From assembly GCA_009391275.1 (NCBI GenBank), contig VEXF01000005.1, positions 1-64,000 of the forward strand: a stretch of DNA of 64,000 bases, given 5' to 3'. Of the stretch, positions 18,678 through 27,065 are shown piece after piece. Source of the DNA: SAR202 cluster bacterium AD-804-J14_MRT_500m. GTDB lineage: Bacteria > Chloroflexota > Dehalococcoidia > UBA3495 > GCA-2712585. Below the pieces are notes generated by a model that made no database searches, was not told the DNA's origin, and was given only the letters and a program-made list of their open reading frames with translations. The position numbers were made by a program, and so were the translations under genes. Every line of letters starts with the position of its first letter. Position 1 is the first letter of the stretch.

Positions 18678-19571
18678 ATGTTAAAAGACTTGAACATTCT
18701 ACCGCGAATACGGGATAGCATAGGTTACCTGTACGTCGAGCATTGCCGTATTGATCAAGAAGCCAAAGCAATCACCCTCGTAGATTCTTCTGGGAAAACT
18801 GCCGTTCCGTGTGCTTCATTATCAGTTCTAATGCTGGGTCCAGGAACTTCTATCACACACGCAGCGATTCGAGTCCTTGCTGAAACCGGCTGTCTCGTGA
18901 CATGGGGAGGTGAAGCGGGTGTCCGTATGTACGCACAAGGCTTGGGAGATACACGTTCATCCGAAAAAACCCTTCATCAGGCACGTATGTGGGCAGATCC
19001 AGTTACTCGACAAAACGTGGTGTACCGGATGTACATGATGAGGTTTAATGAACCCTTGGAGCCAGGACTTACTTTGCGACAAATCAGGGGCAAAGAAGGC
19101 TTGCGCATGCGGGCGGCATATTCTCAAGCCAGCAGAGATTACGGTGTTTTGTGGGATGGCAGGGTGCATGGAAAGGGAAACTGGTCTTCTACCGATCCTA
19201 TCAACAGGGCTCTTTCAGCGGCTAACAGCTGCCTATACGGTGTTTGTCATGCTGCCATAGTTTCGGCAGGTTACTCTACGGCAATTGGATTTATTCATAC
19301 TGGCAGAATACTTTCTTTTGTTTACGACATAGCGGACCTGTATAAAACACAGATCAGTCTACCAACAGCATTTCGTGTCGTTGGAGAAGGAATCGAGAAT
19401 TTAGAACAGCGAGTACGGCGCACTTGTCGCGACTTGTTTTTCAAACGGCGTATCCTCCAACGTATCGTGCCCGACATTAATTACATTCTTAGCCTACATG
19501 ACACCAAACTTCCTCAAACCCAACAGAGCTCTGATCGCAACCACTATTCAAGTGATATGTATGTGTACTAA
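18678..19571 (+). CDS. cas1: Cas1e integrase
   Basis: 297 aa. LPRIRDSIGYLYVEHC at the start is typical of type I-E Cas1. Catalytic positions E140, H207, D217 and D220 match the E. coli set E141, H208, D218 and D221. With Cas2 it inserts new spacers at the leader end of the array. All active-site residues are present, so adaptation may be live. Gaps to its neighbours are 11 and 27 bases. Confidence 0.95.
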   Translation: MLKDLNILPRIRDSIGYLYVEHCRIDQEAKAITLVDSSGKTAVPCASLSVLMLGPGTSITHAAIRVLAETGCLVTWGGEAGVRMYAQGLGDTRSSEKTLHQARMWADPVTRQNVVYRMYMMRFNEPLEPGLTLRQIRGKEGLRMRAAYSQASRDYGVLWDGRVHGKGNWSSTDPINRALSAANSCLYGVCHAAIVSAGYSTAIGFIHTGRILSFVYDIADLYKTQISLPTAFRVVGEGIENLEQRVRRTCRDLFFKRRILQRIVPDINYILSLHDTKLPQTQQSSDRNHYSSDMYVY

Positions 19572-19598
19572 CGACTTACCGAGAAGCGGATCGATTCT

Positions 19599-19874
19599 AT
19601 GGTTGTCTTGATATTAGAAAAAGCTGAACCAACAGTAAGAGGTGAAATAACGCGCTGGTTATTAGAACCAAAAGCTGGGGTTTTTACCGGAACAATATCA
19701 GCGTTGGTTAGAGATAAACTATGGAAACTGAGCTGTGATCCAGTGAAATGTGTATCTGCAACACTAATTTACAGTTCACCTAACGAGCAAGGATTGGAAA
19801 TAAGAACCTGGGGTCTAAGCAAAAAAGAAGTAGTCAACTTTGATGGAATTTCGTTATTGAGAATTTCTCGTTAA
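19599..19874 (+). CDS. cas2: Cas2e adaptation protein
   Basis: 91 aa, close to the E. coli type I-E Cas2 (about 94 aa). VLILEKAEPTVRGEITRWLL, then PKAGVFTGTISALVRDKLW, matches Cas2e rather than canonical Cas2. It scaffolds two Cas1 dimers. The stop lies only 18 bases before the first CRISPR repeat, so leader functions must overlap this coding sequence. Confidence 0.93.
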   Translation: MVVLILEKAEPTVRGEITRWLLEPKAGVFTGTISALVRDKLWKLSCDPVKCVSATLIYSSPNEQGLEIRTWGLSKKEVVNFDGISLLRISR

Positions 19875-19892
19875 AAGGATACCGGTTTCAGT

Positions 19893-20965
19893 GTCCTCCC
19901 CACGCATGTGGGGGTGAACCTATGTGCGGCGCAGTTACGATTGAATTGGTAATGTCCTCCCCACGCATGTGGGGGTGAACCCCTCCATACCTGCCCAATC
20001 CGTATCGCTGAAGTGTCCTCCCCACGCATGTGGGGGTGAACCTGAGTGGGTCTAGCCATGGTGTTACCTCTATTCAGTCCTCCCCACGCATGTGGGGGTG
20101 AACCCGCAATAACAAACTGGATGATAGACGCACTCGCGTCCTCCCCACGCATGTGGGGGTGAACCTACTCAGCGACAGGTTGGACAACAGATTCAGGGAG
20201 TCCTCCCCACGCATGTGGGGGTGAACCAGCACCCGAAGACACAATTACATTATTCGCCGAGTCCTCCCCACGCATGTGGGGGTGAACCTATTTGGTATCT
20301 GGTCGGAATTGGTGCCTTGATAGTCCTCCCCACGCATGTGGGGGTGAACCTACCTAACAGCGCATGAGGGAAACCAAACGCACCAAGTCCTCCCCACGCA
20401 TGTGGGGGTGAACCTGCCATGGGCGATGCTGAGTTTGCAGCCATCGAGTCCTCCCCACGCATGTGGGGGTGAACCACGCCCAGACAGTGACAAGACATAC
20501 GCTAGAACGTCCTCCCCACGCATGTGGGGGTGAACCTCATGGGCTGACCGATGATGACATCGAGACAGAGTCCTCCCCACGCATGTGGGGGTGAACCCTA
20601 CTACAGAACACAATACTGATGATAGATCGCGTCCTCCCCACGCATGTGGGGGTGAACCCTGACCAACCCTGGACGGCATTTGATCGCCAACGTCCTCCCC
20701 ACGCATGTGGGGGTGAACCTAACGGGGCGAACCTGACGACAGGCCAGCTAGGGTCCTCCCCACGCATGTGGGGGTGAACCACTAATAGCATTGGACGAGC
20801 ACAACAATGCAACGTCCTCCCCACGCATGTGGGGGTGAACCTCCAGCCGAGCGGTTGAGAATTAAAATTAACAACCGTCCTCCCCACGCATGTGGAGGTG
20901 AACCTGATCCGAGCGAAGACATCTCCCTTCACGGCGAGTCCTCCCCACGCATGTGGGGGTAGCTC
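19893..20965 (+). CRISPR. Type I-E CRISPR array, 18 repeats and 17 spacers
   Basis: 28-base repeats beginning GTCCTCCCCA and ending GGTGAACC, with a CCCCAC/GTGGGG stem and GCAT loop. Repeat starts: 19893, 19954, 20015, 20077, 20138, 20200, 20261, 20323, 20387, 20448, 20509, 20570, 20631, 20692, 20753, 20814, 20877, 20938. Most spacers are 33 bases, with some of 34, one of 35 and one of 36. Repeat 17 has one G-to-A change in the 3' part of the stem region, and repeat 18 loses its last five bases (intact to 20960). Decay at this end and cas2 at the other put the leader on the cas2 side, so crRNA is read on the + strand. All spacers differ from one another. Confidence 0.98.
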
Positions 20966-20971
20966 CGAGAA

Positions 20972-21499
20972 TTATAACCGAGATTTTCTTAGCTCATCCA
21001 TCTTGTCATGAGCAAGCGTAGATAACTTGCTATTGTGAAAAAGCATTTCAATTTCCGGCTCGGCCGATGGACCTTGCTTCAAGAGCTCGGTTTTAGCCCA
21101 CTCTATCGCCTCTTCCCATAAAACCATTTCGGGATCTGTTGATCCTGATGGGGGTTTTATCTGGCCATAGATACCAGCGGCTTTCAGTAGCTCCATTGCC
21201 ACCTTGCTATCCCCCCTCTCCAGTGCGGTTTCTAAAGTATCGATTGCCTTAGGTAGAAGAGACCTCAAGCGATCATGGCTGGCACCCCAGATCAGTCTGC
21301 GTTGCTTATTCAATTCCGCTATAAAGTTCGGGTTGTGATTTTTCCATCGCGAGACTGACTCTCGTGAAACACCTACCACTGTGGCTGTCTCTTGATCGGT
21401 CTTTCCCTGGGCTAGTACATCGATGGCATTCAATTGAGTTACGGTTAAACCTGTAGAATGCCCATTCTGTGATAATTTGTGTGTTTTTGTGACGTTCAT
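20972..21499 (-). CDS. Phage-type helix-turn-helix protein next to the CRISPR array
   Basis: 175 aa. After a short tail, LTVTQLNAIDVLAQGKTDQE, then TATVVGVSRESVSRWKN, forms a clear HTH of the kind found in small terminase-subunit and phBC6A51-like proteins. The rest is helical (ALERGDSKVAMELLKAAGIYG) and acidic. The start at 21499 is chosen because AAGGTGAT precedes it and a good promoter lies at 21532-21560; the longer reading from 21550 would begin upstream of that promoter's start point. Transcribed toward the array, with its stop 6 bases from the last degenerate repeat. A DNA-binding role is likely; the target is unknown. Confidence 0.65.
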   Translation of the reverse strand: MNVTKTHKLSQNGHSTGLTVTQLNAIDVLAQGKTDQETATVVGVSRESVSRWKNHNPNFIAELNKQRRLIWGASHDRLRSLLPKAIDTLETALERGDSKVAMELLKAAGIYGQIKPPSGSTDPEMVLWEEAIEWAKTELLKQGPSAEPEIEMLFHNSKLSTLAHDKMDELRKSRL

Positions 21500-21531
21500 C
21501 CCAATCACCTTATCTAATAGTTCCACCAGTA

Positions 21532-21560
21532 ATGTTATCGGTGCTACCACGTTATGACAA
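21532..21560 (-). promoter_or_regulatory. Candidate sigma-70 promoter for the HTH gene
   Basis: On the minus strand, TTGTCA (21560-21555), 17 bases, then TAACAT (21537-21532). The start point near 21525 leaves a leader of about 26 bases with an SD before the ATG at 21499. Confidence 0.5.
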
Positions 21561-21805
21561 GTAAATTAGGCATGAATTAATTCGTCGTGTATCAAATCAT
21601 CAACAACATACATATGCCGGTTAACAGGATATTGGCAGAGATTGGTCTCCAGGCGCTGACCATCTACATGTAAATTCCCTGGACCACTACCCCCTCCCCT
21701 CATTATCGATGCAAAACATATATCGTTGTCGAGATAGCGAGACACTGGTTTTACATGGAAGTTCCCGGGGCGATAGACTTACACCAAGGATCAATACAGG
21801 GAGTA

Positions 21806-24800
21806 ATGATTTTGCCTATCAGCTGGAATAATATACGTTTCTTTCCCATGGTCTTACTGCTGTTCGCCCTGGCTGCACTGACGCAGCTGAGTTGCAGTTC
21901 TGAATCAAAGGAGGCGACGTCAAACCCTTCTGCCACTTCTCAGAGCAACCTCAGTTCTTCCCTTCCTACACCGACGTCCATGCCTACTGCGCTTGCTGGA
22001 CGGAGTTCACCAGCGCCTGTGGGTGCGACTAATACCCAGGTGCCAGCCAGTGGGTCCAAAGGTGAGGTAAACGAACAAACTTATGATCCCAGTTGCATGG
22101 AACCAATCCTCGGGCGGACTGTAACGGACGATCTTGTCTACCGCGGCCGCCCGGCCACACCAGAAGAACTGGATAAAATTGCAGATTGCAAGCTTCATGT
22201 CTATCAAGATAAAGAGTCTCGAGGCGAGTCAGGAGAGAATGACGGACGGGATTCTCGGGATGATGGCGGACGGGATTCTCGGGATGATGACCAAGGGCGT
22301 GGGAGCACCTTCCCTCCCAGTGACCAGCAACAGCTCCTGACCGACTGGGGGCCCCAACCGCCTTTATGCGAAGGATATGATAAAGACGACAGTGGTATGC
22401 CTATCGGCCCGCAATGTAACGTGGTGCCTGCCCCCCTTCCATCAGGTGTTACGAAAGGAACACTCCTTAGCGCAAAATTACCGACTGCCAAATATGAAAC
22501 TCCTGGAGCAGTCTGCCAGACTTATCAGGGTGAAACGTGCAGCGAATTACAATGGCAAAAAACATCCGATCTTCAAGCTGGAGAGTTTGTTCAAATTCGG
22601 ATATCGCAAACTGATCCTAATATCATGTATGCAGGTACCGACTCCAATGACATGACGACATACAGGAGCACAGACGGCGGTGATACCTGGGAGCTAGTTC
22701 ATATCACCGGGCATGCAGCTGGGGTAGCAATCAGCCCGGTTGACTCGAATATCGCCTTATATACAAATCTCGAAGCGCCTGTTCAGCGTACTGACGATGG
22801 AGGACAAACCTGGAGTTCAGTCGTTGGGAACGAACCTGGGAGTGCACACTATAACAACCCCTTTACAGCCATTTCATTTTCGGAAGATCATCCGAACATT
22901 GTTTACACAGCCGCTCTCCGCGGAGATACCCGGGGAGGGATTTGGCCCGCAGAACCAGCCGATATATTTAAAAGCACTGACTCTGGAATCACTTGGCAGC
23001 AAACGGGGACTTGTAATACATGTTCTTCGGTACAAACGATCATTGTTAAGAATGGAAACCCAAACTTTATATGGGTGGCGGCGGATGGCGGTCTTCAATA
23101 CAGCGAAGACTCCGGGAAAACCTGGAGTGGCAACGTTATTCCGTATTTGAAGGAAGTAGAAGAACAAAGCGCGCATAACAATTATGAAAAAATGCCTAAA
23201 GTGATCGGACTTGCCGCACATAGGGACCGTCCTGATCTCATGTTAGCAGCATCCAGCGAGTTTGGGATCTTCCGCAGCACTAACGCGGGACTGTCCTGGG
23301 AACACAGTAACGAAGGTCTTGAAACCTCTAAACTCCATCAAGTCCATTTCGCACCAAGCAATCCAAACGTCGCCTATTTATCAACCCACCACGGTCTTTA
23401 TCGCAGTGACGACGGAGGCCAGTCCTGGACGAAACGAAGCGACGGACTAAATTATGAATTTGTGTCCCCAATTGCGATACATCCAGGGAACGAAAATATT
23501 GTGTTTGTCGGCACAACTAGCGAGATTTATACCATCCACCCTGAGCACATGAACCGGGGTGTTCACGACGGACACGGAATGTACAAGTCGGTTGACGGTG
23601 GTATCCAGTGGGAACTGACGGATACCGGGATTACCGAAGCGAAACCGGCTCAGATCGGCACACATCCCATTTTGCCGTTCAATGTTTGGGTGGGTGGCGA
23701 ATCCGGACGGGGTAATCTATTTTCACCTGATGGTGGGCACAGCTGGCTATTTTCGCCCTCTATAACATCCCATTACCCAATGGTTTACGCCTTTAACCAT
23801 GAATTACCGACTGTTATATATGCAACTGGTTGGCTCAGAACAGGGGAATTAACGGCAAGCACGGACGATGGTGCAAGCTGGTACACACTTACTCACAAGC
23901 TAAATCAAGGATTGAGTTCTAAGACCAAGGAACTTGGGCTCAGAGGCGAAGGGCCTACCGATTTCCACATACATGGCCTGGCTGTATCACCATCCGATCC
24001 TAATGTCATTTATGTTGGATCCGTACACGATACCGTGTATCCAAACCTAACATTTAATTTAGATGGTGCACATATCTGGAAATCATCTGACCGTGGTGAA
24101 ACATTTCCGGAAATGTCAAATGGATTCCCAATAGAAACTAAAACGTCAATCAATTCGATAATCGTTCATCCTGAAAATCCAGATGTCGCCTACCTGATGA
24201 CTTCCCTCCACGAAACAGAAACAGCCATTGGAATATACAAGACTACTGATGGTGCCAATTCCTGGGTAGCCGTAAATGATGGATTAGATCCCCATACAAA
24301 CGATTTGCAAATGGATCCAATTAATCCTCAAGTACTTTACGCAGCTACCGAAAGTGGCATCTACAAGACTGTAAATGGAGCTGAATCCTGGGGGAAAGCT
24401 TCCAGTGGAATTGCCGAAGAACCTGTTATTGATATGGCCATTGATCCTCTCAACCCGCTAGTTCTTTACGCCATCACTCCTGAAAACGTCTACCGTACTC
24501 GAGACGGCGCTGACAATTGGTACCCTGTTAACCTGGGCCTCCCGTTACTGGCCGATACCTCAAAAACTCTATCGGCCCAGGAAAGGCTCTTAACGCAGCT
24601 GAAAATGGACCGTACAAAGACTGCACATTCCATGTACGGAGCTACATTTGCTCAGGATAGGACACTAGAGGTTGATGCAACCGGCAGGGTAATCGTTGTT
24701 GTGACAAAAACAAATAGGAGTGATCAGGATAGACGCAATGAACGCATACTACACCGGGCAGTATTAACTCCCTTAGTAAATGTCACGTATGAATTCTCTA

Positions 24801-25108
24801 TTAATGATCCGCAAAGAAATATATCCGAAGCAAAAGTTAAGGTGGTATCACAATCCAACGTTTATGACATGTTTTTTAATAGTAACAACCAGGAGTTACA
24901 ATTCACTGCTGCTGGTCCACCTGGTTCTGAATCAAAGACAACTGTAGTGATACCTGGTTCCTTGCTCTCAGGAGGAGATCACGCTCTTGACTGTTGTATA
25001 AAGGTTTTTGTTGATGGCAGACAAGTAACCGGTTCGAGTACAGATGCCGGGGTCACTTTTCAATTTGTCCATAATGGAAGAAGCGAAGTTGTTATCACAA
25101 CAACCTAA
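21806..25108 (+). CDS. Sortilin/VPS10-like beta-propeller lipoprotein
   Basis: 1100 aa, exported. The ATG at 21806 gives a normal signal (basic residue, hydrophobic core, then LTQLSC with the lipidated Cys at residue 30). An ATG 51 bases upstream would add 17 polar residues in front of it and is less likely. A Ser/Thr/Pro tether, a C...TPEELDKI..C module and a tandem acidic repeat follow. About 13 Asp-box repeats (STDGGDTW, TDDGGQTW, STDSGITW, SDDGGQSW and others) then form the propeller. The final 110 residues are the same beta-domain as in the protein at 1478 (FTAAGPPG), but there is no amidohydrolase barrel. Probably a surface ligand-binding protein; the ligand is unknown. Confidence 0.8.
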   Translation: MILPISWNNIRFFPMVLLLFALAALTQLSCSSESKEATSNPSATSQSNLSSSLPTPTSMPTALAGRSSPAPVGATNTQVPASGSKGEVNEQTYDPSCMEPILGRTVTDDLVYRGRPATPEELDKIADCKLHVYQDKESRGESGENDGRDSRDDGGRDSRDDDQGRGSTFPPSDQQQLLTDWGPQPPLCEGYDKDDSGMPIGPQCNVVPAPLPSGVTKGTLLSAKLPTAKYETPGAVCQTYQGETCSELQWQKTSDLQAGEFVQIRISQTDPNIMYAGTDSNDMTTYRSTDGGDTWELVHITGHAAGVAISPVDSNIALYTNLEAPVQRTDDGGQTWSSVVGNEPGSAHYNNPFTAISFSEDHPNIVYTAALRGDTRGGIWPAEPADIFKSTDSGITWQQTGTCNTCSSVQTIIVKNGNPNFIWVAADGGLQYSEDSGKTWSGNVIPYLKEVEEQSAHNNYEKMPKVIGLAAHRDRPDLMLAASSEFGIFRSTNAGLSWEHSNEGLETSKLHQVHFAPSNPNVAYLSTHHGLYRSDDGGQSWTKRSDGLNYEFVSPIAIHPGNENIVFVGTTSEIYTIHPEHMNRGVHDGHGMYKSVDGGIQWELTDTGITEAKPAQIGTHPILPFNVWVGGESGRGNLFSPDGGHSWLFSPSITSHYPMVYAFNHELPTVIYATGWLRTGELTASTDDGASWYTLTHKLNQGLSSKTKELGLRGEGPTDFHIHGLAVSPSDPNVIYVGSVHDTVYPNLTFNLDGAHIWKSSDRGETFPEMSNGFPIETKTSINSIIVHPENPDVAYLMTSLHETETAIGIYKTTDGANSWVAVNDGLDPHTNDLQMDPINPQVLYAATESGIYKTVNGAESWGKASSGIAEEPVIDMAIDPLNPLVLYAITPENVYRTRDGADNWYPVNLGLPLLADTSKTLSAQERLLTQLKMDRTKTAHSMYGATFAQDRTLEVDATGRVIVVVTKTNRSDQDRRNERILHRAVLTPLVNVTYEFSINDPQRNISEAKVKVVSQSNVYDMFFNSNNQELQFTAAGPPGSESKTTVVIPGSLLSGGDHALDCCIKVFVDGRQVTGSSTDAGVTFQFVHNGRSEVVITTT
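22244..22289 (+). repeat. Two-copy 24-base in-frame tandem repeat
   Basis: Two identical 22-base copies (22244-22265 and 22268-22289) with period 24 encode GRDSRDDG and GRDSRDDD in the linker of the sortilin-like protein. The perfect identity points to a recent duplication. Confidence 0.8.
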
Positions 25109-25164
25109 TGAAATCTTCTTCTTTCGACTAGTGTGTGCCTATAGAAAACTGTTGAGCTAGTAAG

Positions 25165-26439
25165 GTGTCCATTGAATTTTTTGATCTTGTTATAACGTTA
25201 TCTGTTTCTCCCCATGTCTTCGTTGAACCTTTCACTCCACCTCTACCCTTGCTGTTCTCTCTTATTGCCTCCGGGTTAGCGGTTGTAGTTTCCTTCGTCC
25301 TAGTCGGTTTTTTCGCCAGGAACCCACAGGCTTTCTCAGATTATCCGAAGATTAATTTATTCCGGTGGAAAGCGACCCGATTTTTCAGTGCCTTCGGATG
25401 GTTGTTCGCCATCCAGTTTTCAAGCGTAATGCTTTTCCTCTTACTTATCGCGGTCGGCTTTGCAGGCAACCAAGACCCAATCCATAATCTCTCTCCTACA
25501 TTCGTCTGGGTGATTTGGTGGGTTGGGCTGGTCTACGCATCAGCTTTCGTCGGAGATATTTGGGTACTAACTAATCCTTGGAAGATCCTATTTGGATGGG
25601 CGGAGGAACTTTGGATACGTCTGAATTCAAGGAAGCCTTTTCAACCAATTCTCCAATACCCTACTCAAATGGGAGCTTGGCCAGCATTGGTACTCTTCCT
25701 CCTGTTTGCGTGGATCGAAAATGTTTACGGGGAAGCTGTCATACCATTGCGCATCAGTCAAATGATTCTAATTTATTCAGTTATTACGTGGTCCGGAATG
25801 CTTCTCTTTGGAAAAGATATATGGCTACGTAATGGTGAGGTCTTTTCCGTAGCTTTCGGTTTCCTGGCTAGATTTTCCCCAACTGAGACTCGTGTAATCA
25901 AATCCAACACCAGTGATACCCCTGGGAATCCAGAGAACTCTCAAGCAGTTAACTCAGGACCTCTCTCCCATTTGCCCGAGAAGCGCTTTTCTAATGTGAA
26001 GGAGTTAAGTCTCCGGCCCTTCGCTTCAGGTTTGCTCAAAAGTGAAGCAGTGTCTGCATCGCAGATGTTATTCATATTAGTGTTACTTGCCACAGTTACC
26101 TTTGACGGGTTTGCCTCTACTCTCCCATGGATTAACTTAAAGGGTCTCCTTCAAGGGTATTTGCCTAACGCCCAGGTGGTAAGCACACTGGGGCTATTCT
26201 CAACTGTATTGATTTTCGCTTCGCTGTATTTATGTGTTTGTGCACTCATGGCCAAAGTTAGCGGGATTAACCTGCGAGCCTTAGACTTGGGGAGAGCTTT
26301 TGTTTATACCTTGATACCAATCGCATTGGCTTACCATGTAGCCCATTTTTTTGCTTTTCCTACTTATTCAGGGCCAGTTACTAGTGCCGCTCGCTTCGGA
26401 CCCTTTCGGTTTTGGATGGGATCTATTTGGCACATCTAG
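25165..26439 (+). CDS. Multi-pass membrane protein, fenitrothion-hydrolase-like (5' part, frameshifted)
   Basis: 424 aa as read, starting at GTG. Many hydrophobic helices. The pattern (SGLAVVVSFVLVGFF, NPWKILFGWAEEL, GLFSTVLIFASLYLCVCALMAK, IPIALAYHVAHFFAF) resembles membrane proteins annotated as fenitrothion hydrolase in other bacteria; their natural role is unclear. After AYHVAHF the expected sequence continues in the next frame (LLFLLIQGQLLVPLASDPFG...). The break is at a run of seven T at 26346-26352: with six T the two frames join cleanly into a protein of about 502 aa. The last roughly 29 residues of this reading are therefore out-of-frame sequence. Confidence 0.65.
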   Translation: MSIEFFDLVITLSVSPHVFVEPFTPPLPLLFSLIASGLAVVVSFVLVGFFARNPQAFSDYPKINLFRWKATRFFSAFGWLFAIQFSSVMLFLLLIAVGFAGNQDPIHNLSPTFVWVIWWVGLVYASAFVGDIWVLTNPWKILFGWAEELWIRLNSRKPFQPILQYPTQMGAWPALVLFLLFAWIENVYGEAVIPLRISQMILIYSVITWSGMLLFGKDIWLRNGEVFSVAFGFLARFSPTETRVIKSNTSDTPGNPENSQAVNSGPLSHLPEKRFSNVKELSLRPFASGLLKSEAVSASQMLFILVLLATVTFDGFASTLPWINLKGLLQGYLPNAQVVSTLGLFSTVLIFASLYLCVCALMAKVSGINLRALDLGRAFVYTLIPIALAYHVAHFFAFPTYSGPVTSAARFGPFRFWMGSIWHI

Positions 26440-26674
26440 TTATGTGTTGAATTTTAGTCTCGTTAGTCCAAATGTCTACTGGCTCATTTCCGTGATATCT
26501 ATAGTGGCCGGCCACATCATTGCTGTTTTCCTCGCACATAGCACTGCTTTTAACCTGATCCCTAAACGTCACTATGCACTTCGCAGTCAAGTTCCAATGC
26601 TTATGTTAATGGTCGGGTACACTGTTGCCAGTCTCTGGATAATTACTCAGCCAATGTATATGGCTCCGATGTGA
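26351..26674 (+). CDS. 3' part of the frameshifted membrane protein
   Basis: 107 codons in the frame next to the gene above. It carries the C-terminal helices and the motif IQGQLLVPLASDPFG-FGWDLFG that normally follows the AYHVAH helix in this family. It has no start site or SD of its own; the TTG at 26351 lies inside the T7 tract. It is best read as the continuation of the upstream gene. Whether the break is a sequencing error, a real mutation or a slippage site cannot be told from one sequence. Confidence 0.6.
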   Translation: MLFLLIQGQLLVPLASDPFGFGWDLFGTSSYVLNFSLVSPNVYWLISVISIVAGHIIAVFLAHSTAFNLIPKRHYALRSQVPMLMLMVGYTVASLWIITQPMYMAPM

Positions 26675-26891
26675 TACATGAATATCTGTAAAAGAGGAGT
26701 ACTTGCCCAAGAGCTAATCAAATGAATTCGGTTAATTGTTTACACACCCTGATTTAATCAATAAGAGGACCGTCAGGTAAAAGAAGACCTATCCTCAGCT
26801 ATATCTAGACCATCCTAAAAACTAATTGAGTTCATCCCTGAGAATCTAGGCCTAGGCATAAGGTGTCATGGCTAGTTTTCACTACGAAAAG

Positions 26892-26966
26892 TGGAGCCAC
26901 CGAACGGATTTGAACCGTTGACCTGCTGTTTACGAAACAGCTGCTCTACCCCTGAGCTACGGTGGC
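26892..26966 (-). tRNA. tRNA-Thr (CGT)
   Basis: Cloverleaf on the minus strand. Acceptor stem GCCACCG/CGGTGGC, D-arm with AGCTCAG..GGTAGAGC, anticodon stem GCTGT/ACAGC with loop TTCGTAA (anticodon CGT, reads ACG), T-arm with GGTTCAAATCC, and an encoded 3' CCA (TCCA at 26895-26892). Confidence 0.95.
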
Positions 26967-27065
26967 GCATGACAATTTTAGAGATAATTTATTGTTTTTT
27001 CCACGACGTTGACTTCTATTTCCAAAACGTAGGGACCTAGTGACCAACTCAATCCCAACTTAGGA

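Noticed and set aside
19871..20932. Several minus-strand open frames of 80-130 codons rich in SPPHAWGG and MRGED
   Set aside because: They are translations of the CRISPR repeats on the wrong strand.
19893..20965. Self-targeting spacers against this window
   Set aside because: By eye I found no spacer matching other parts of the window; a proper search was not possible.
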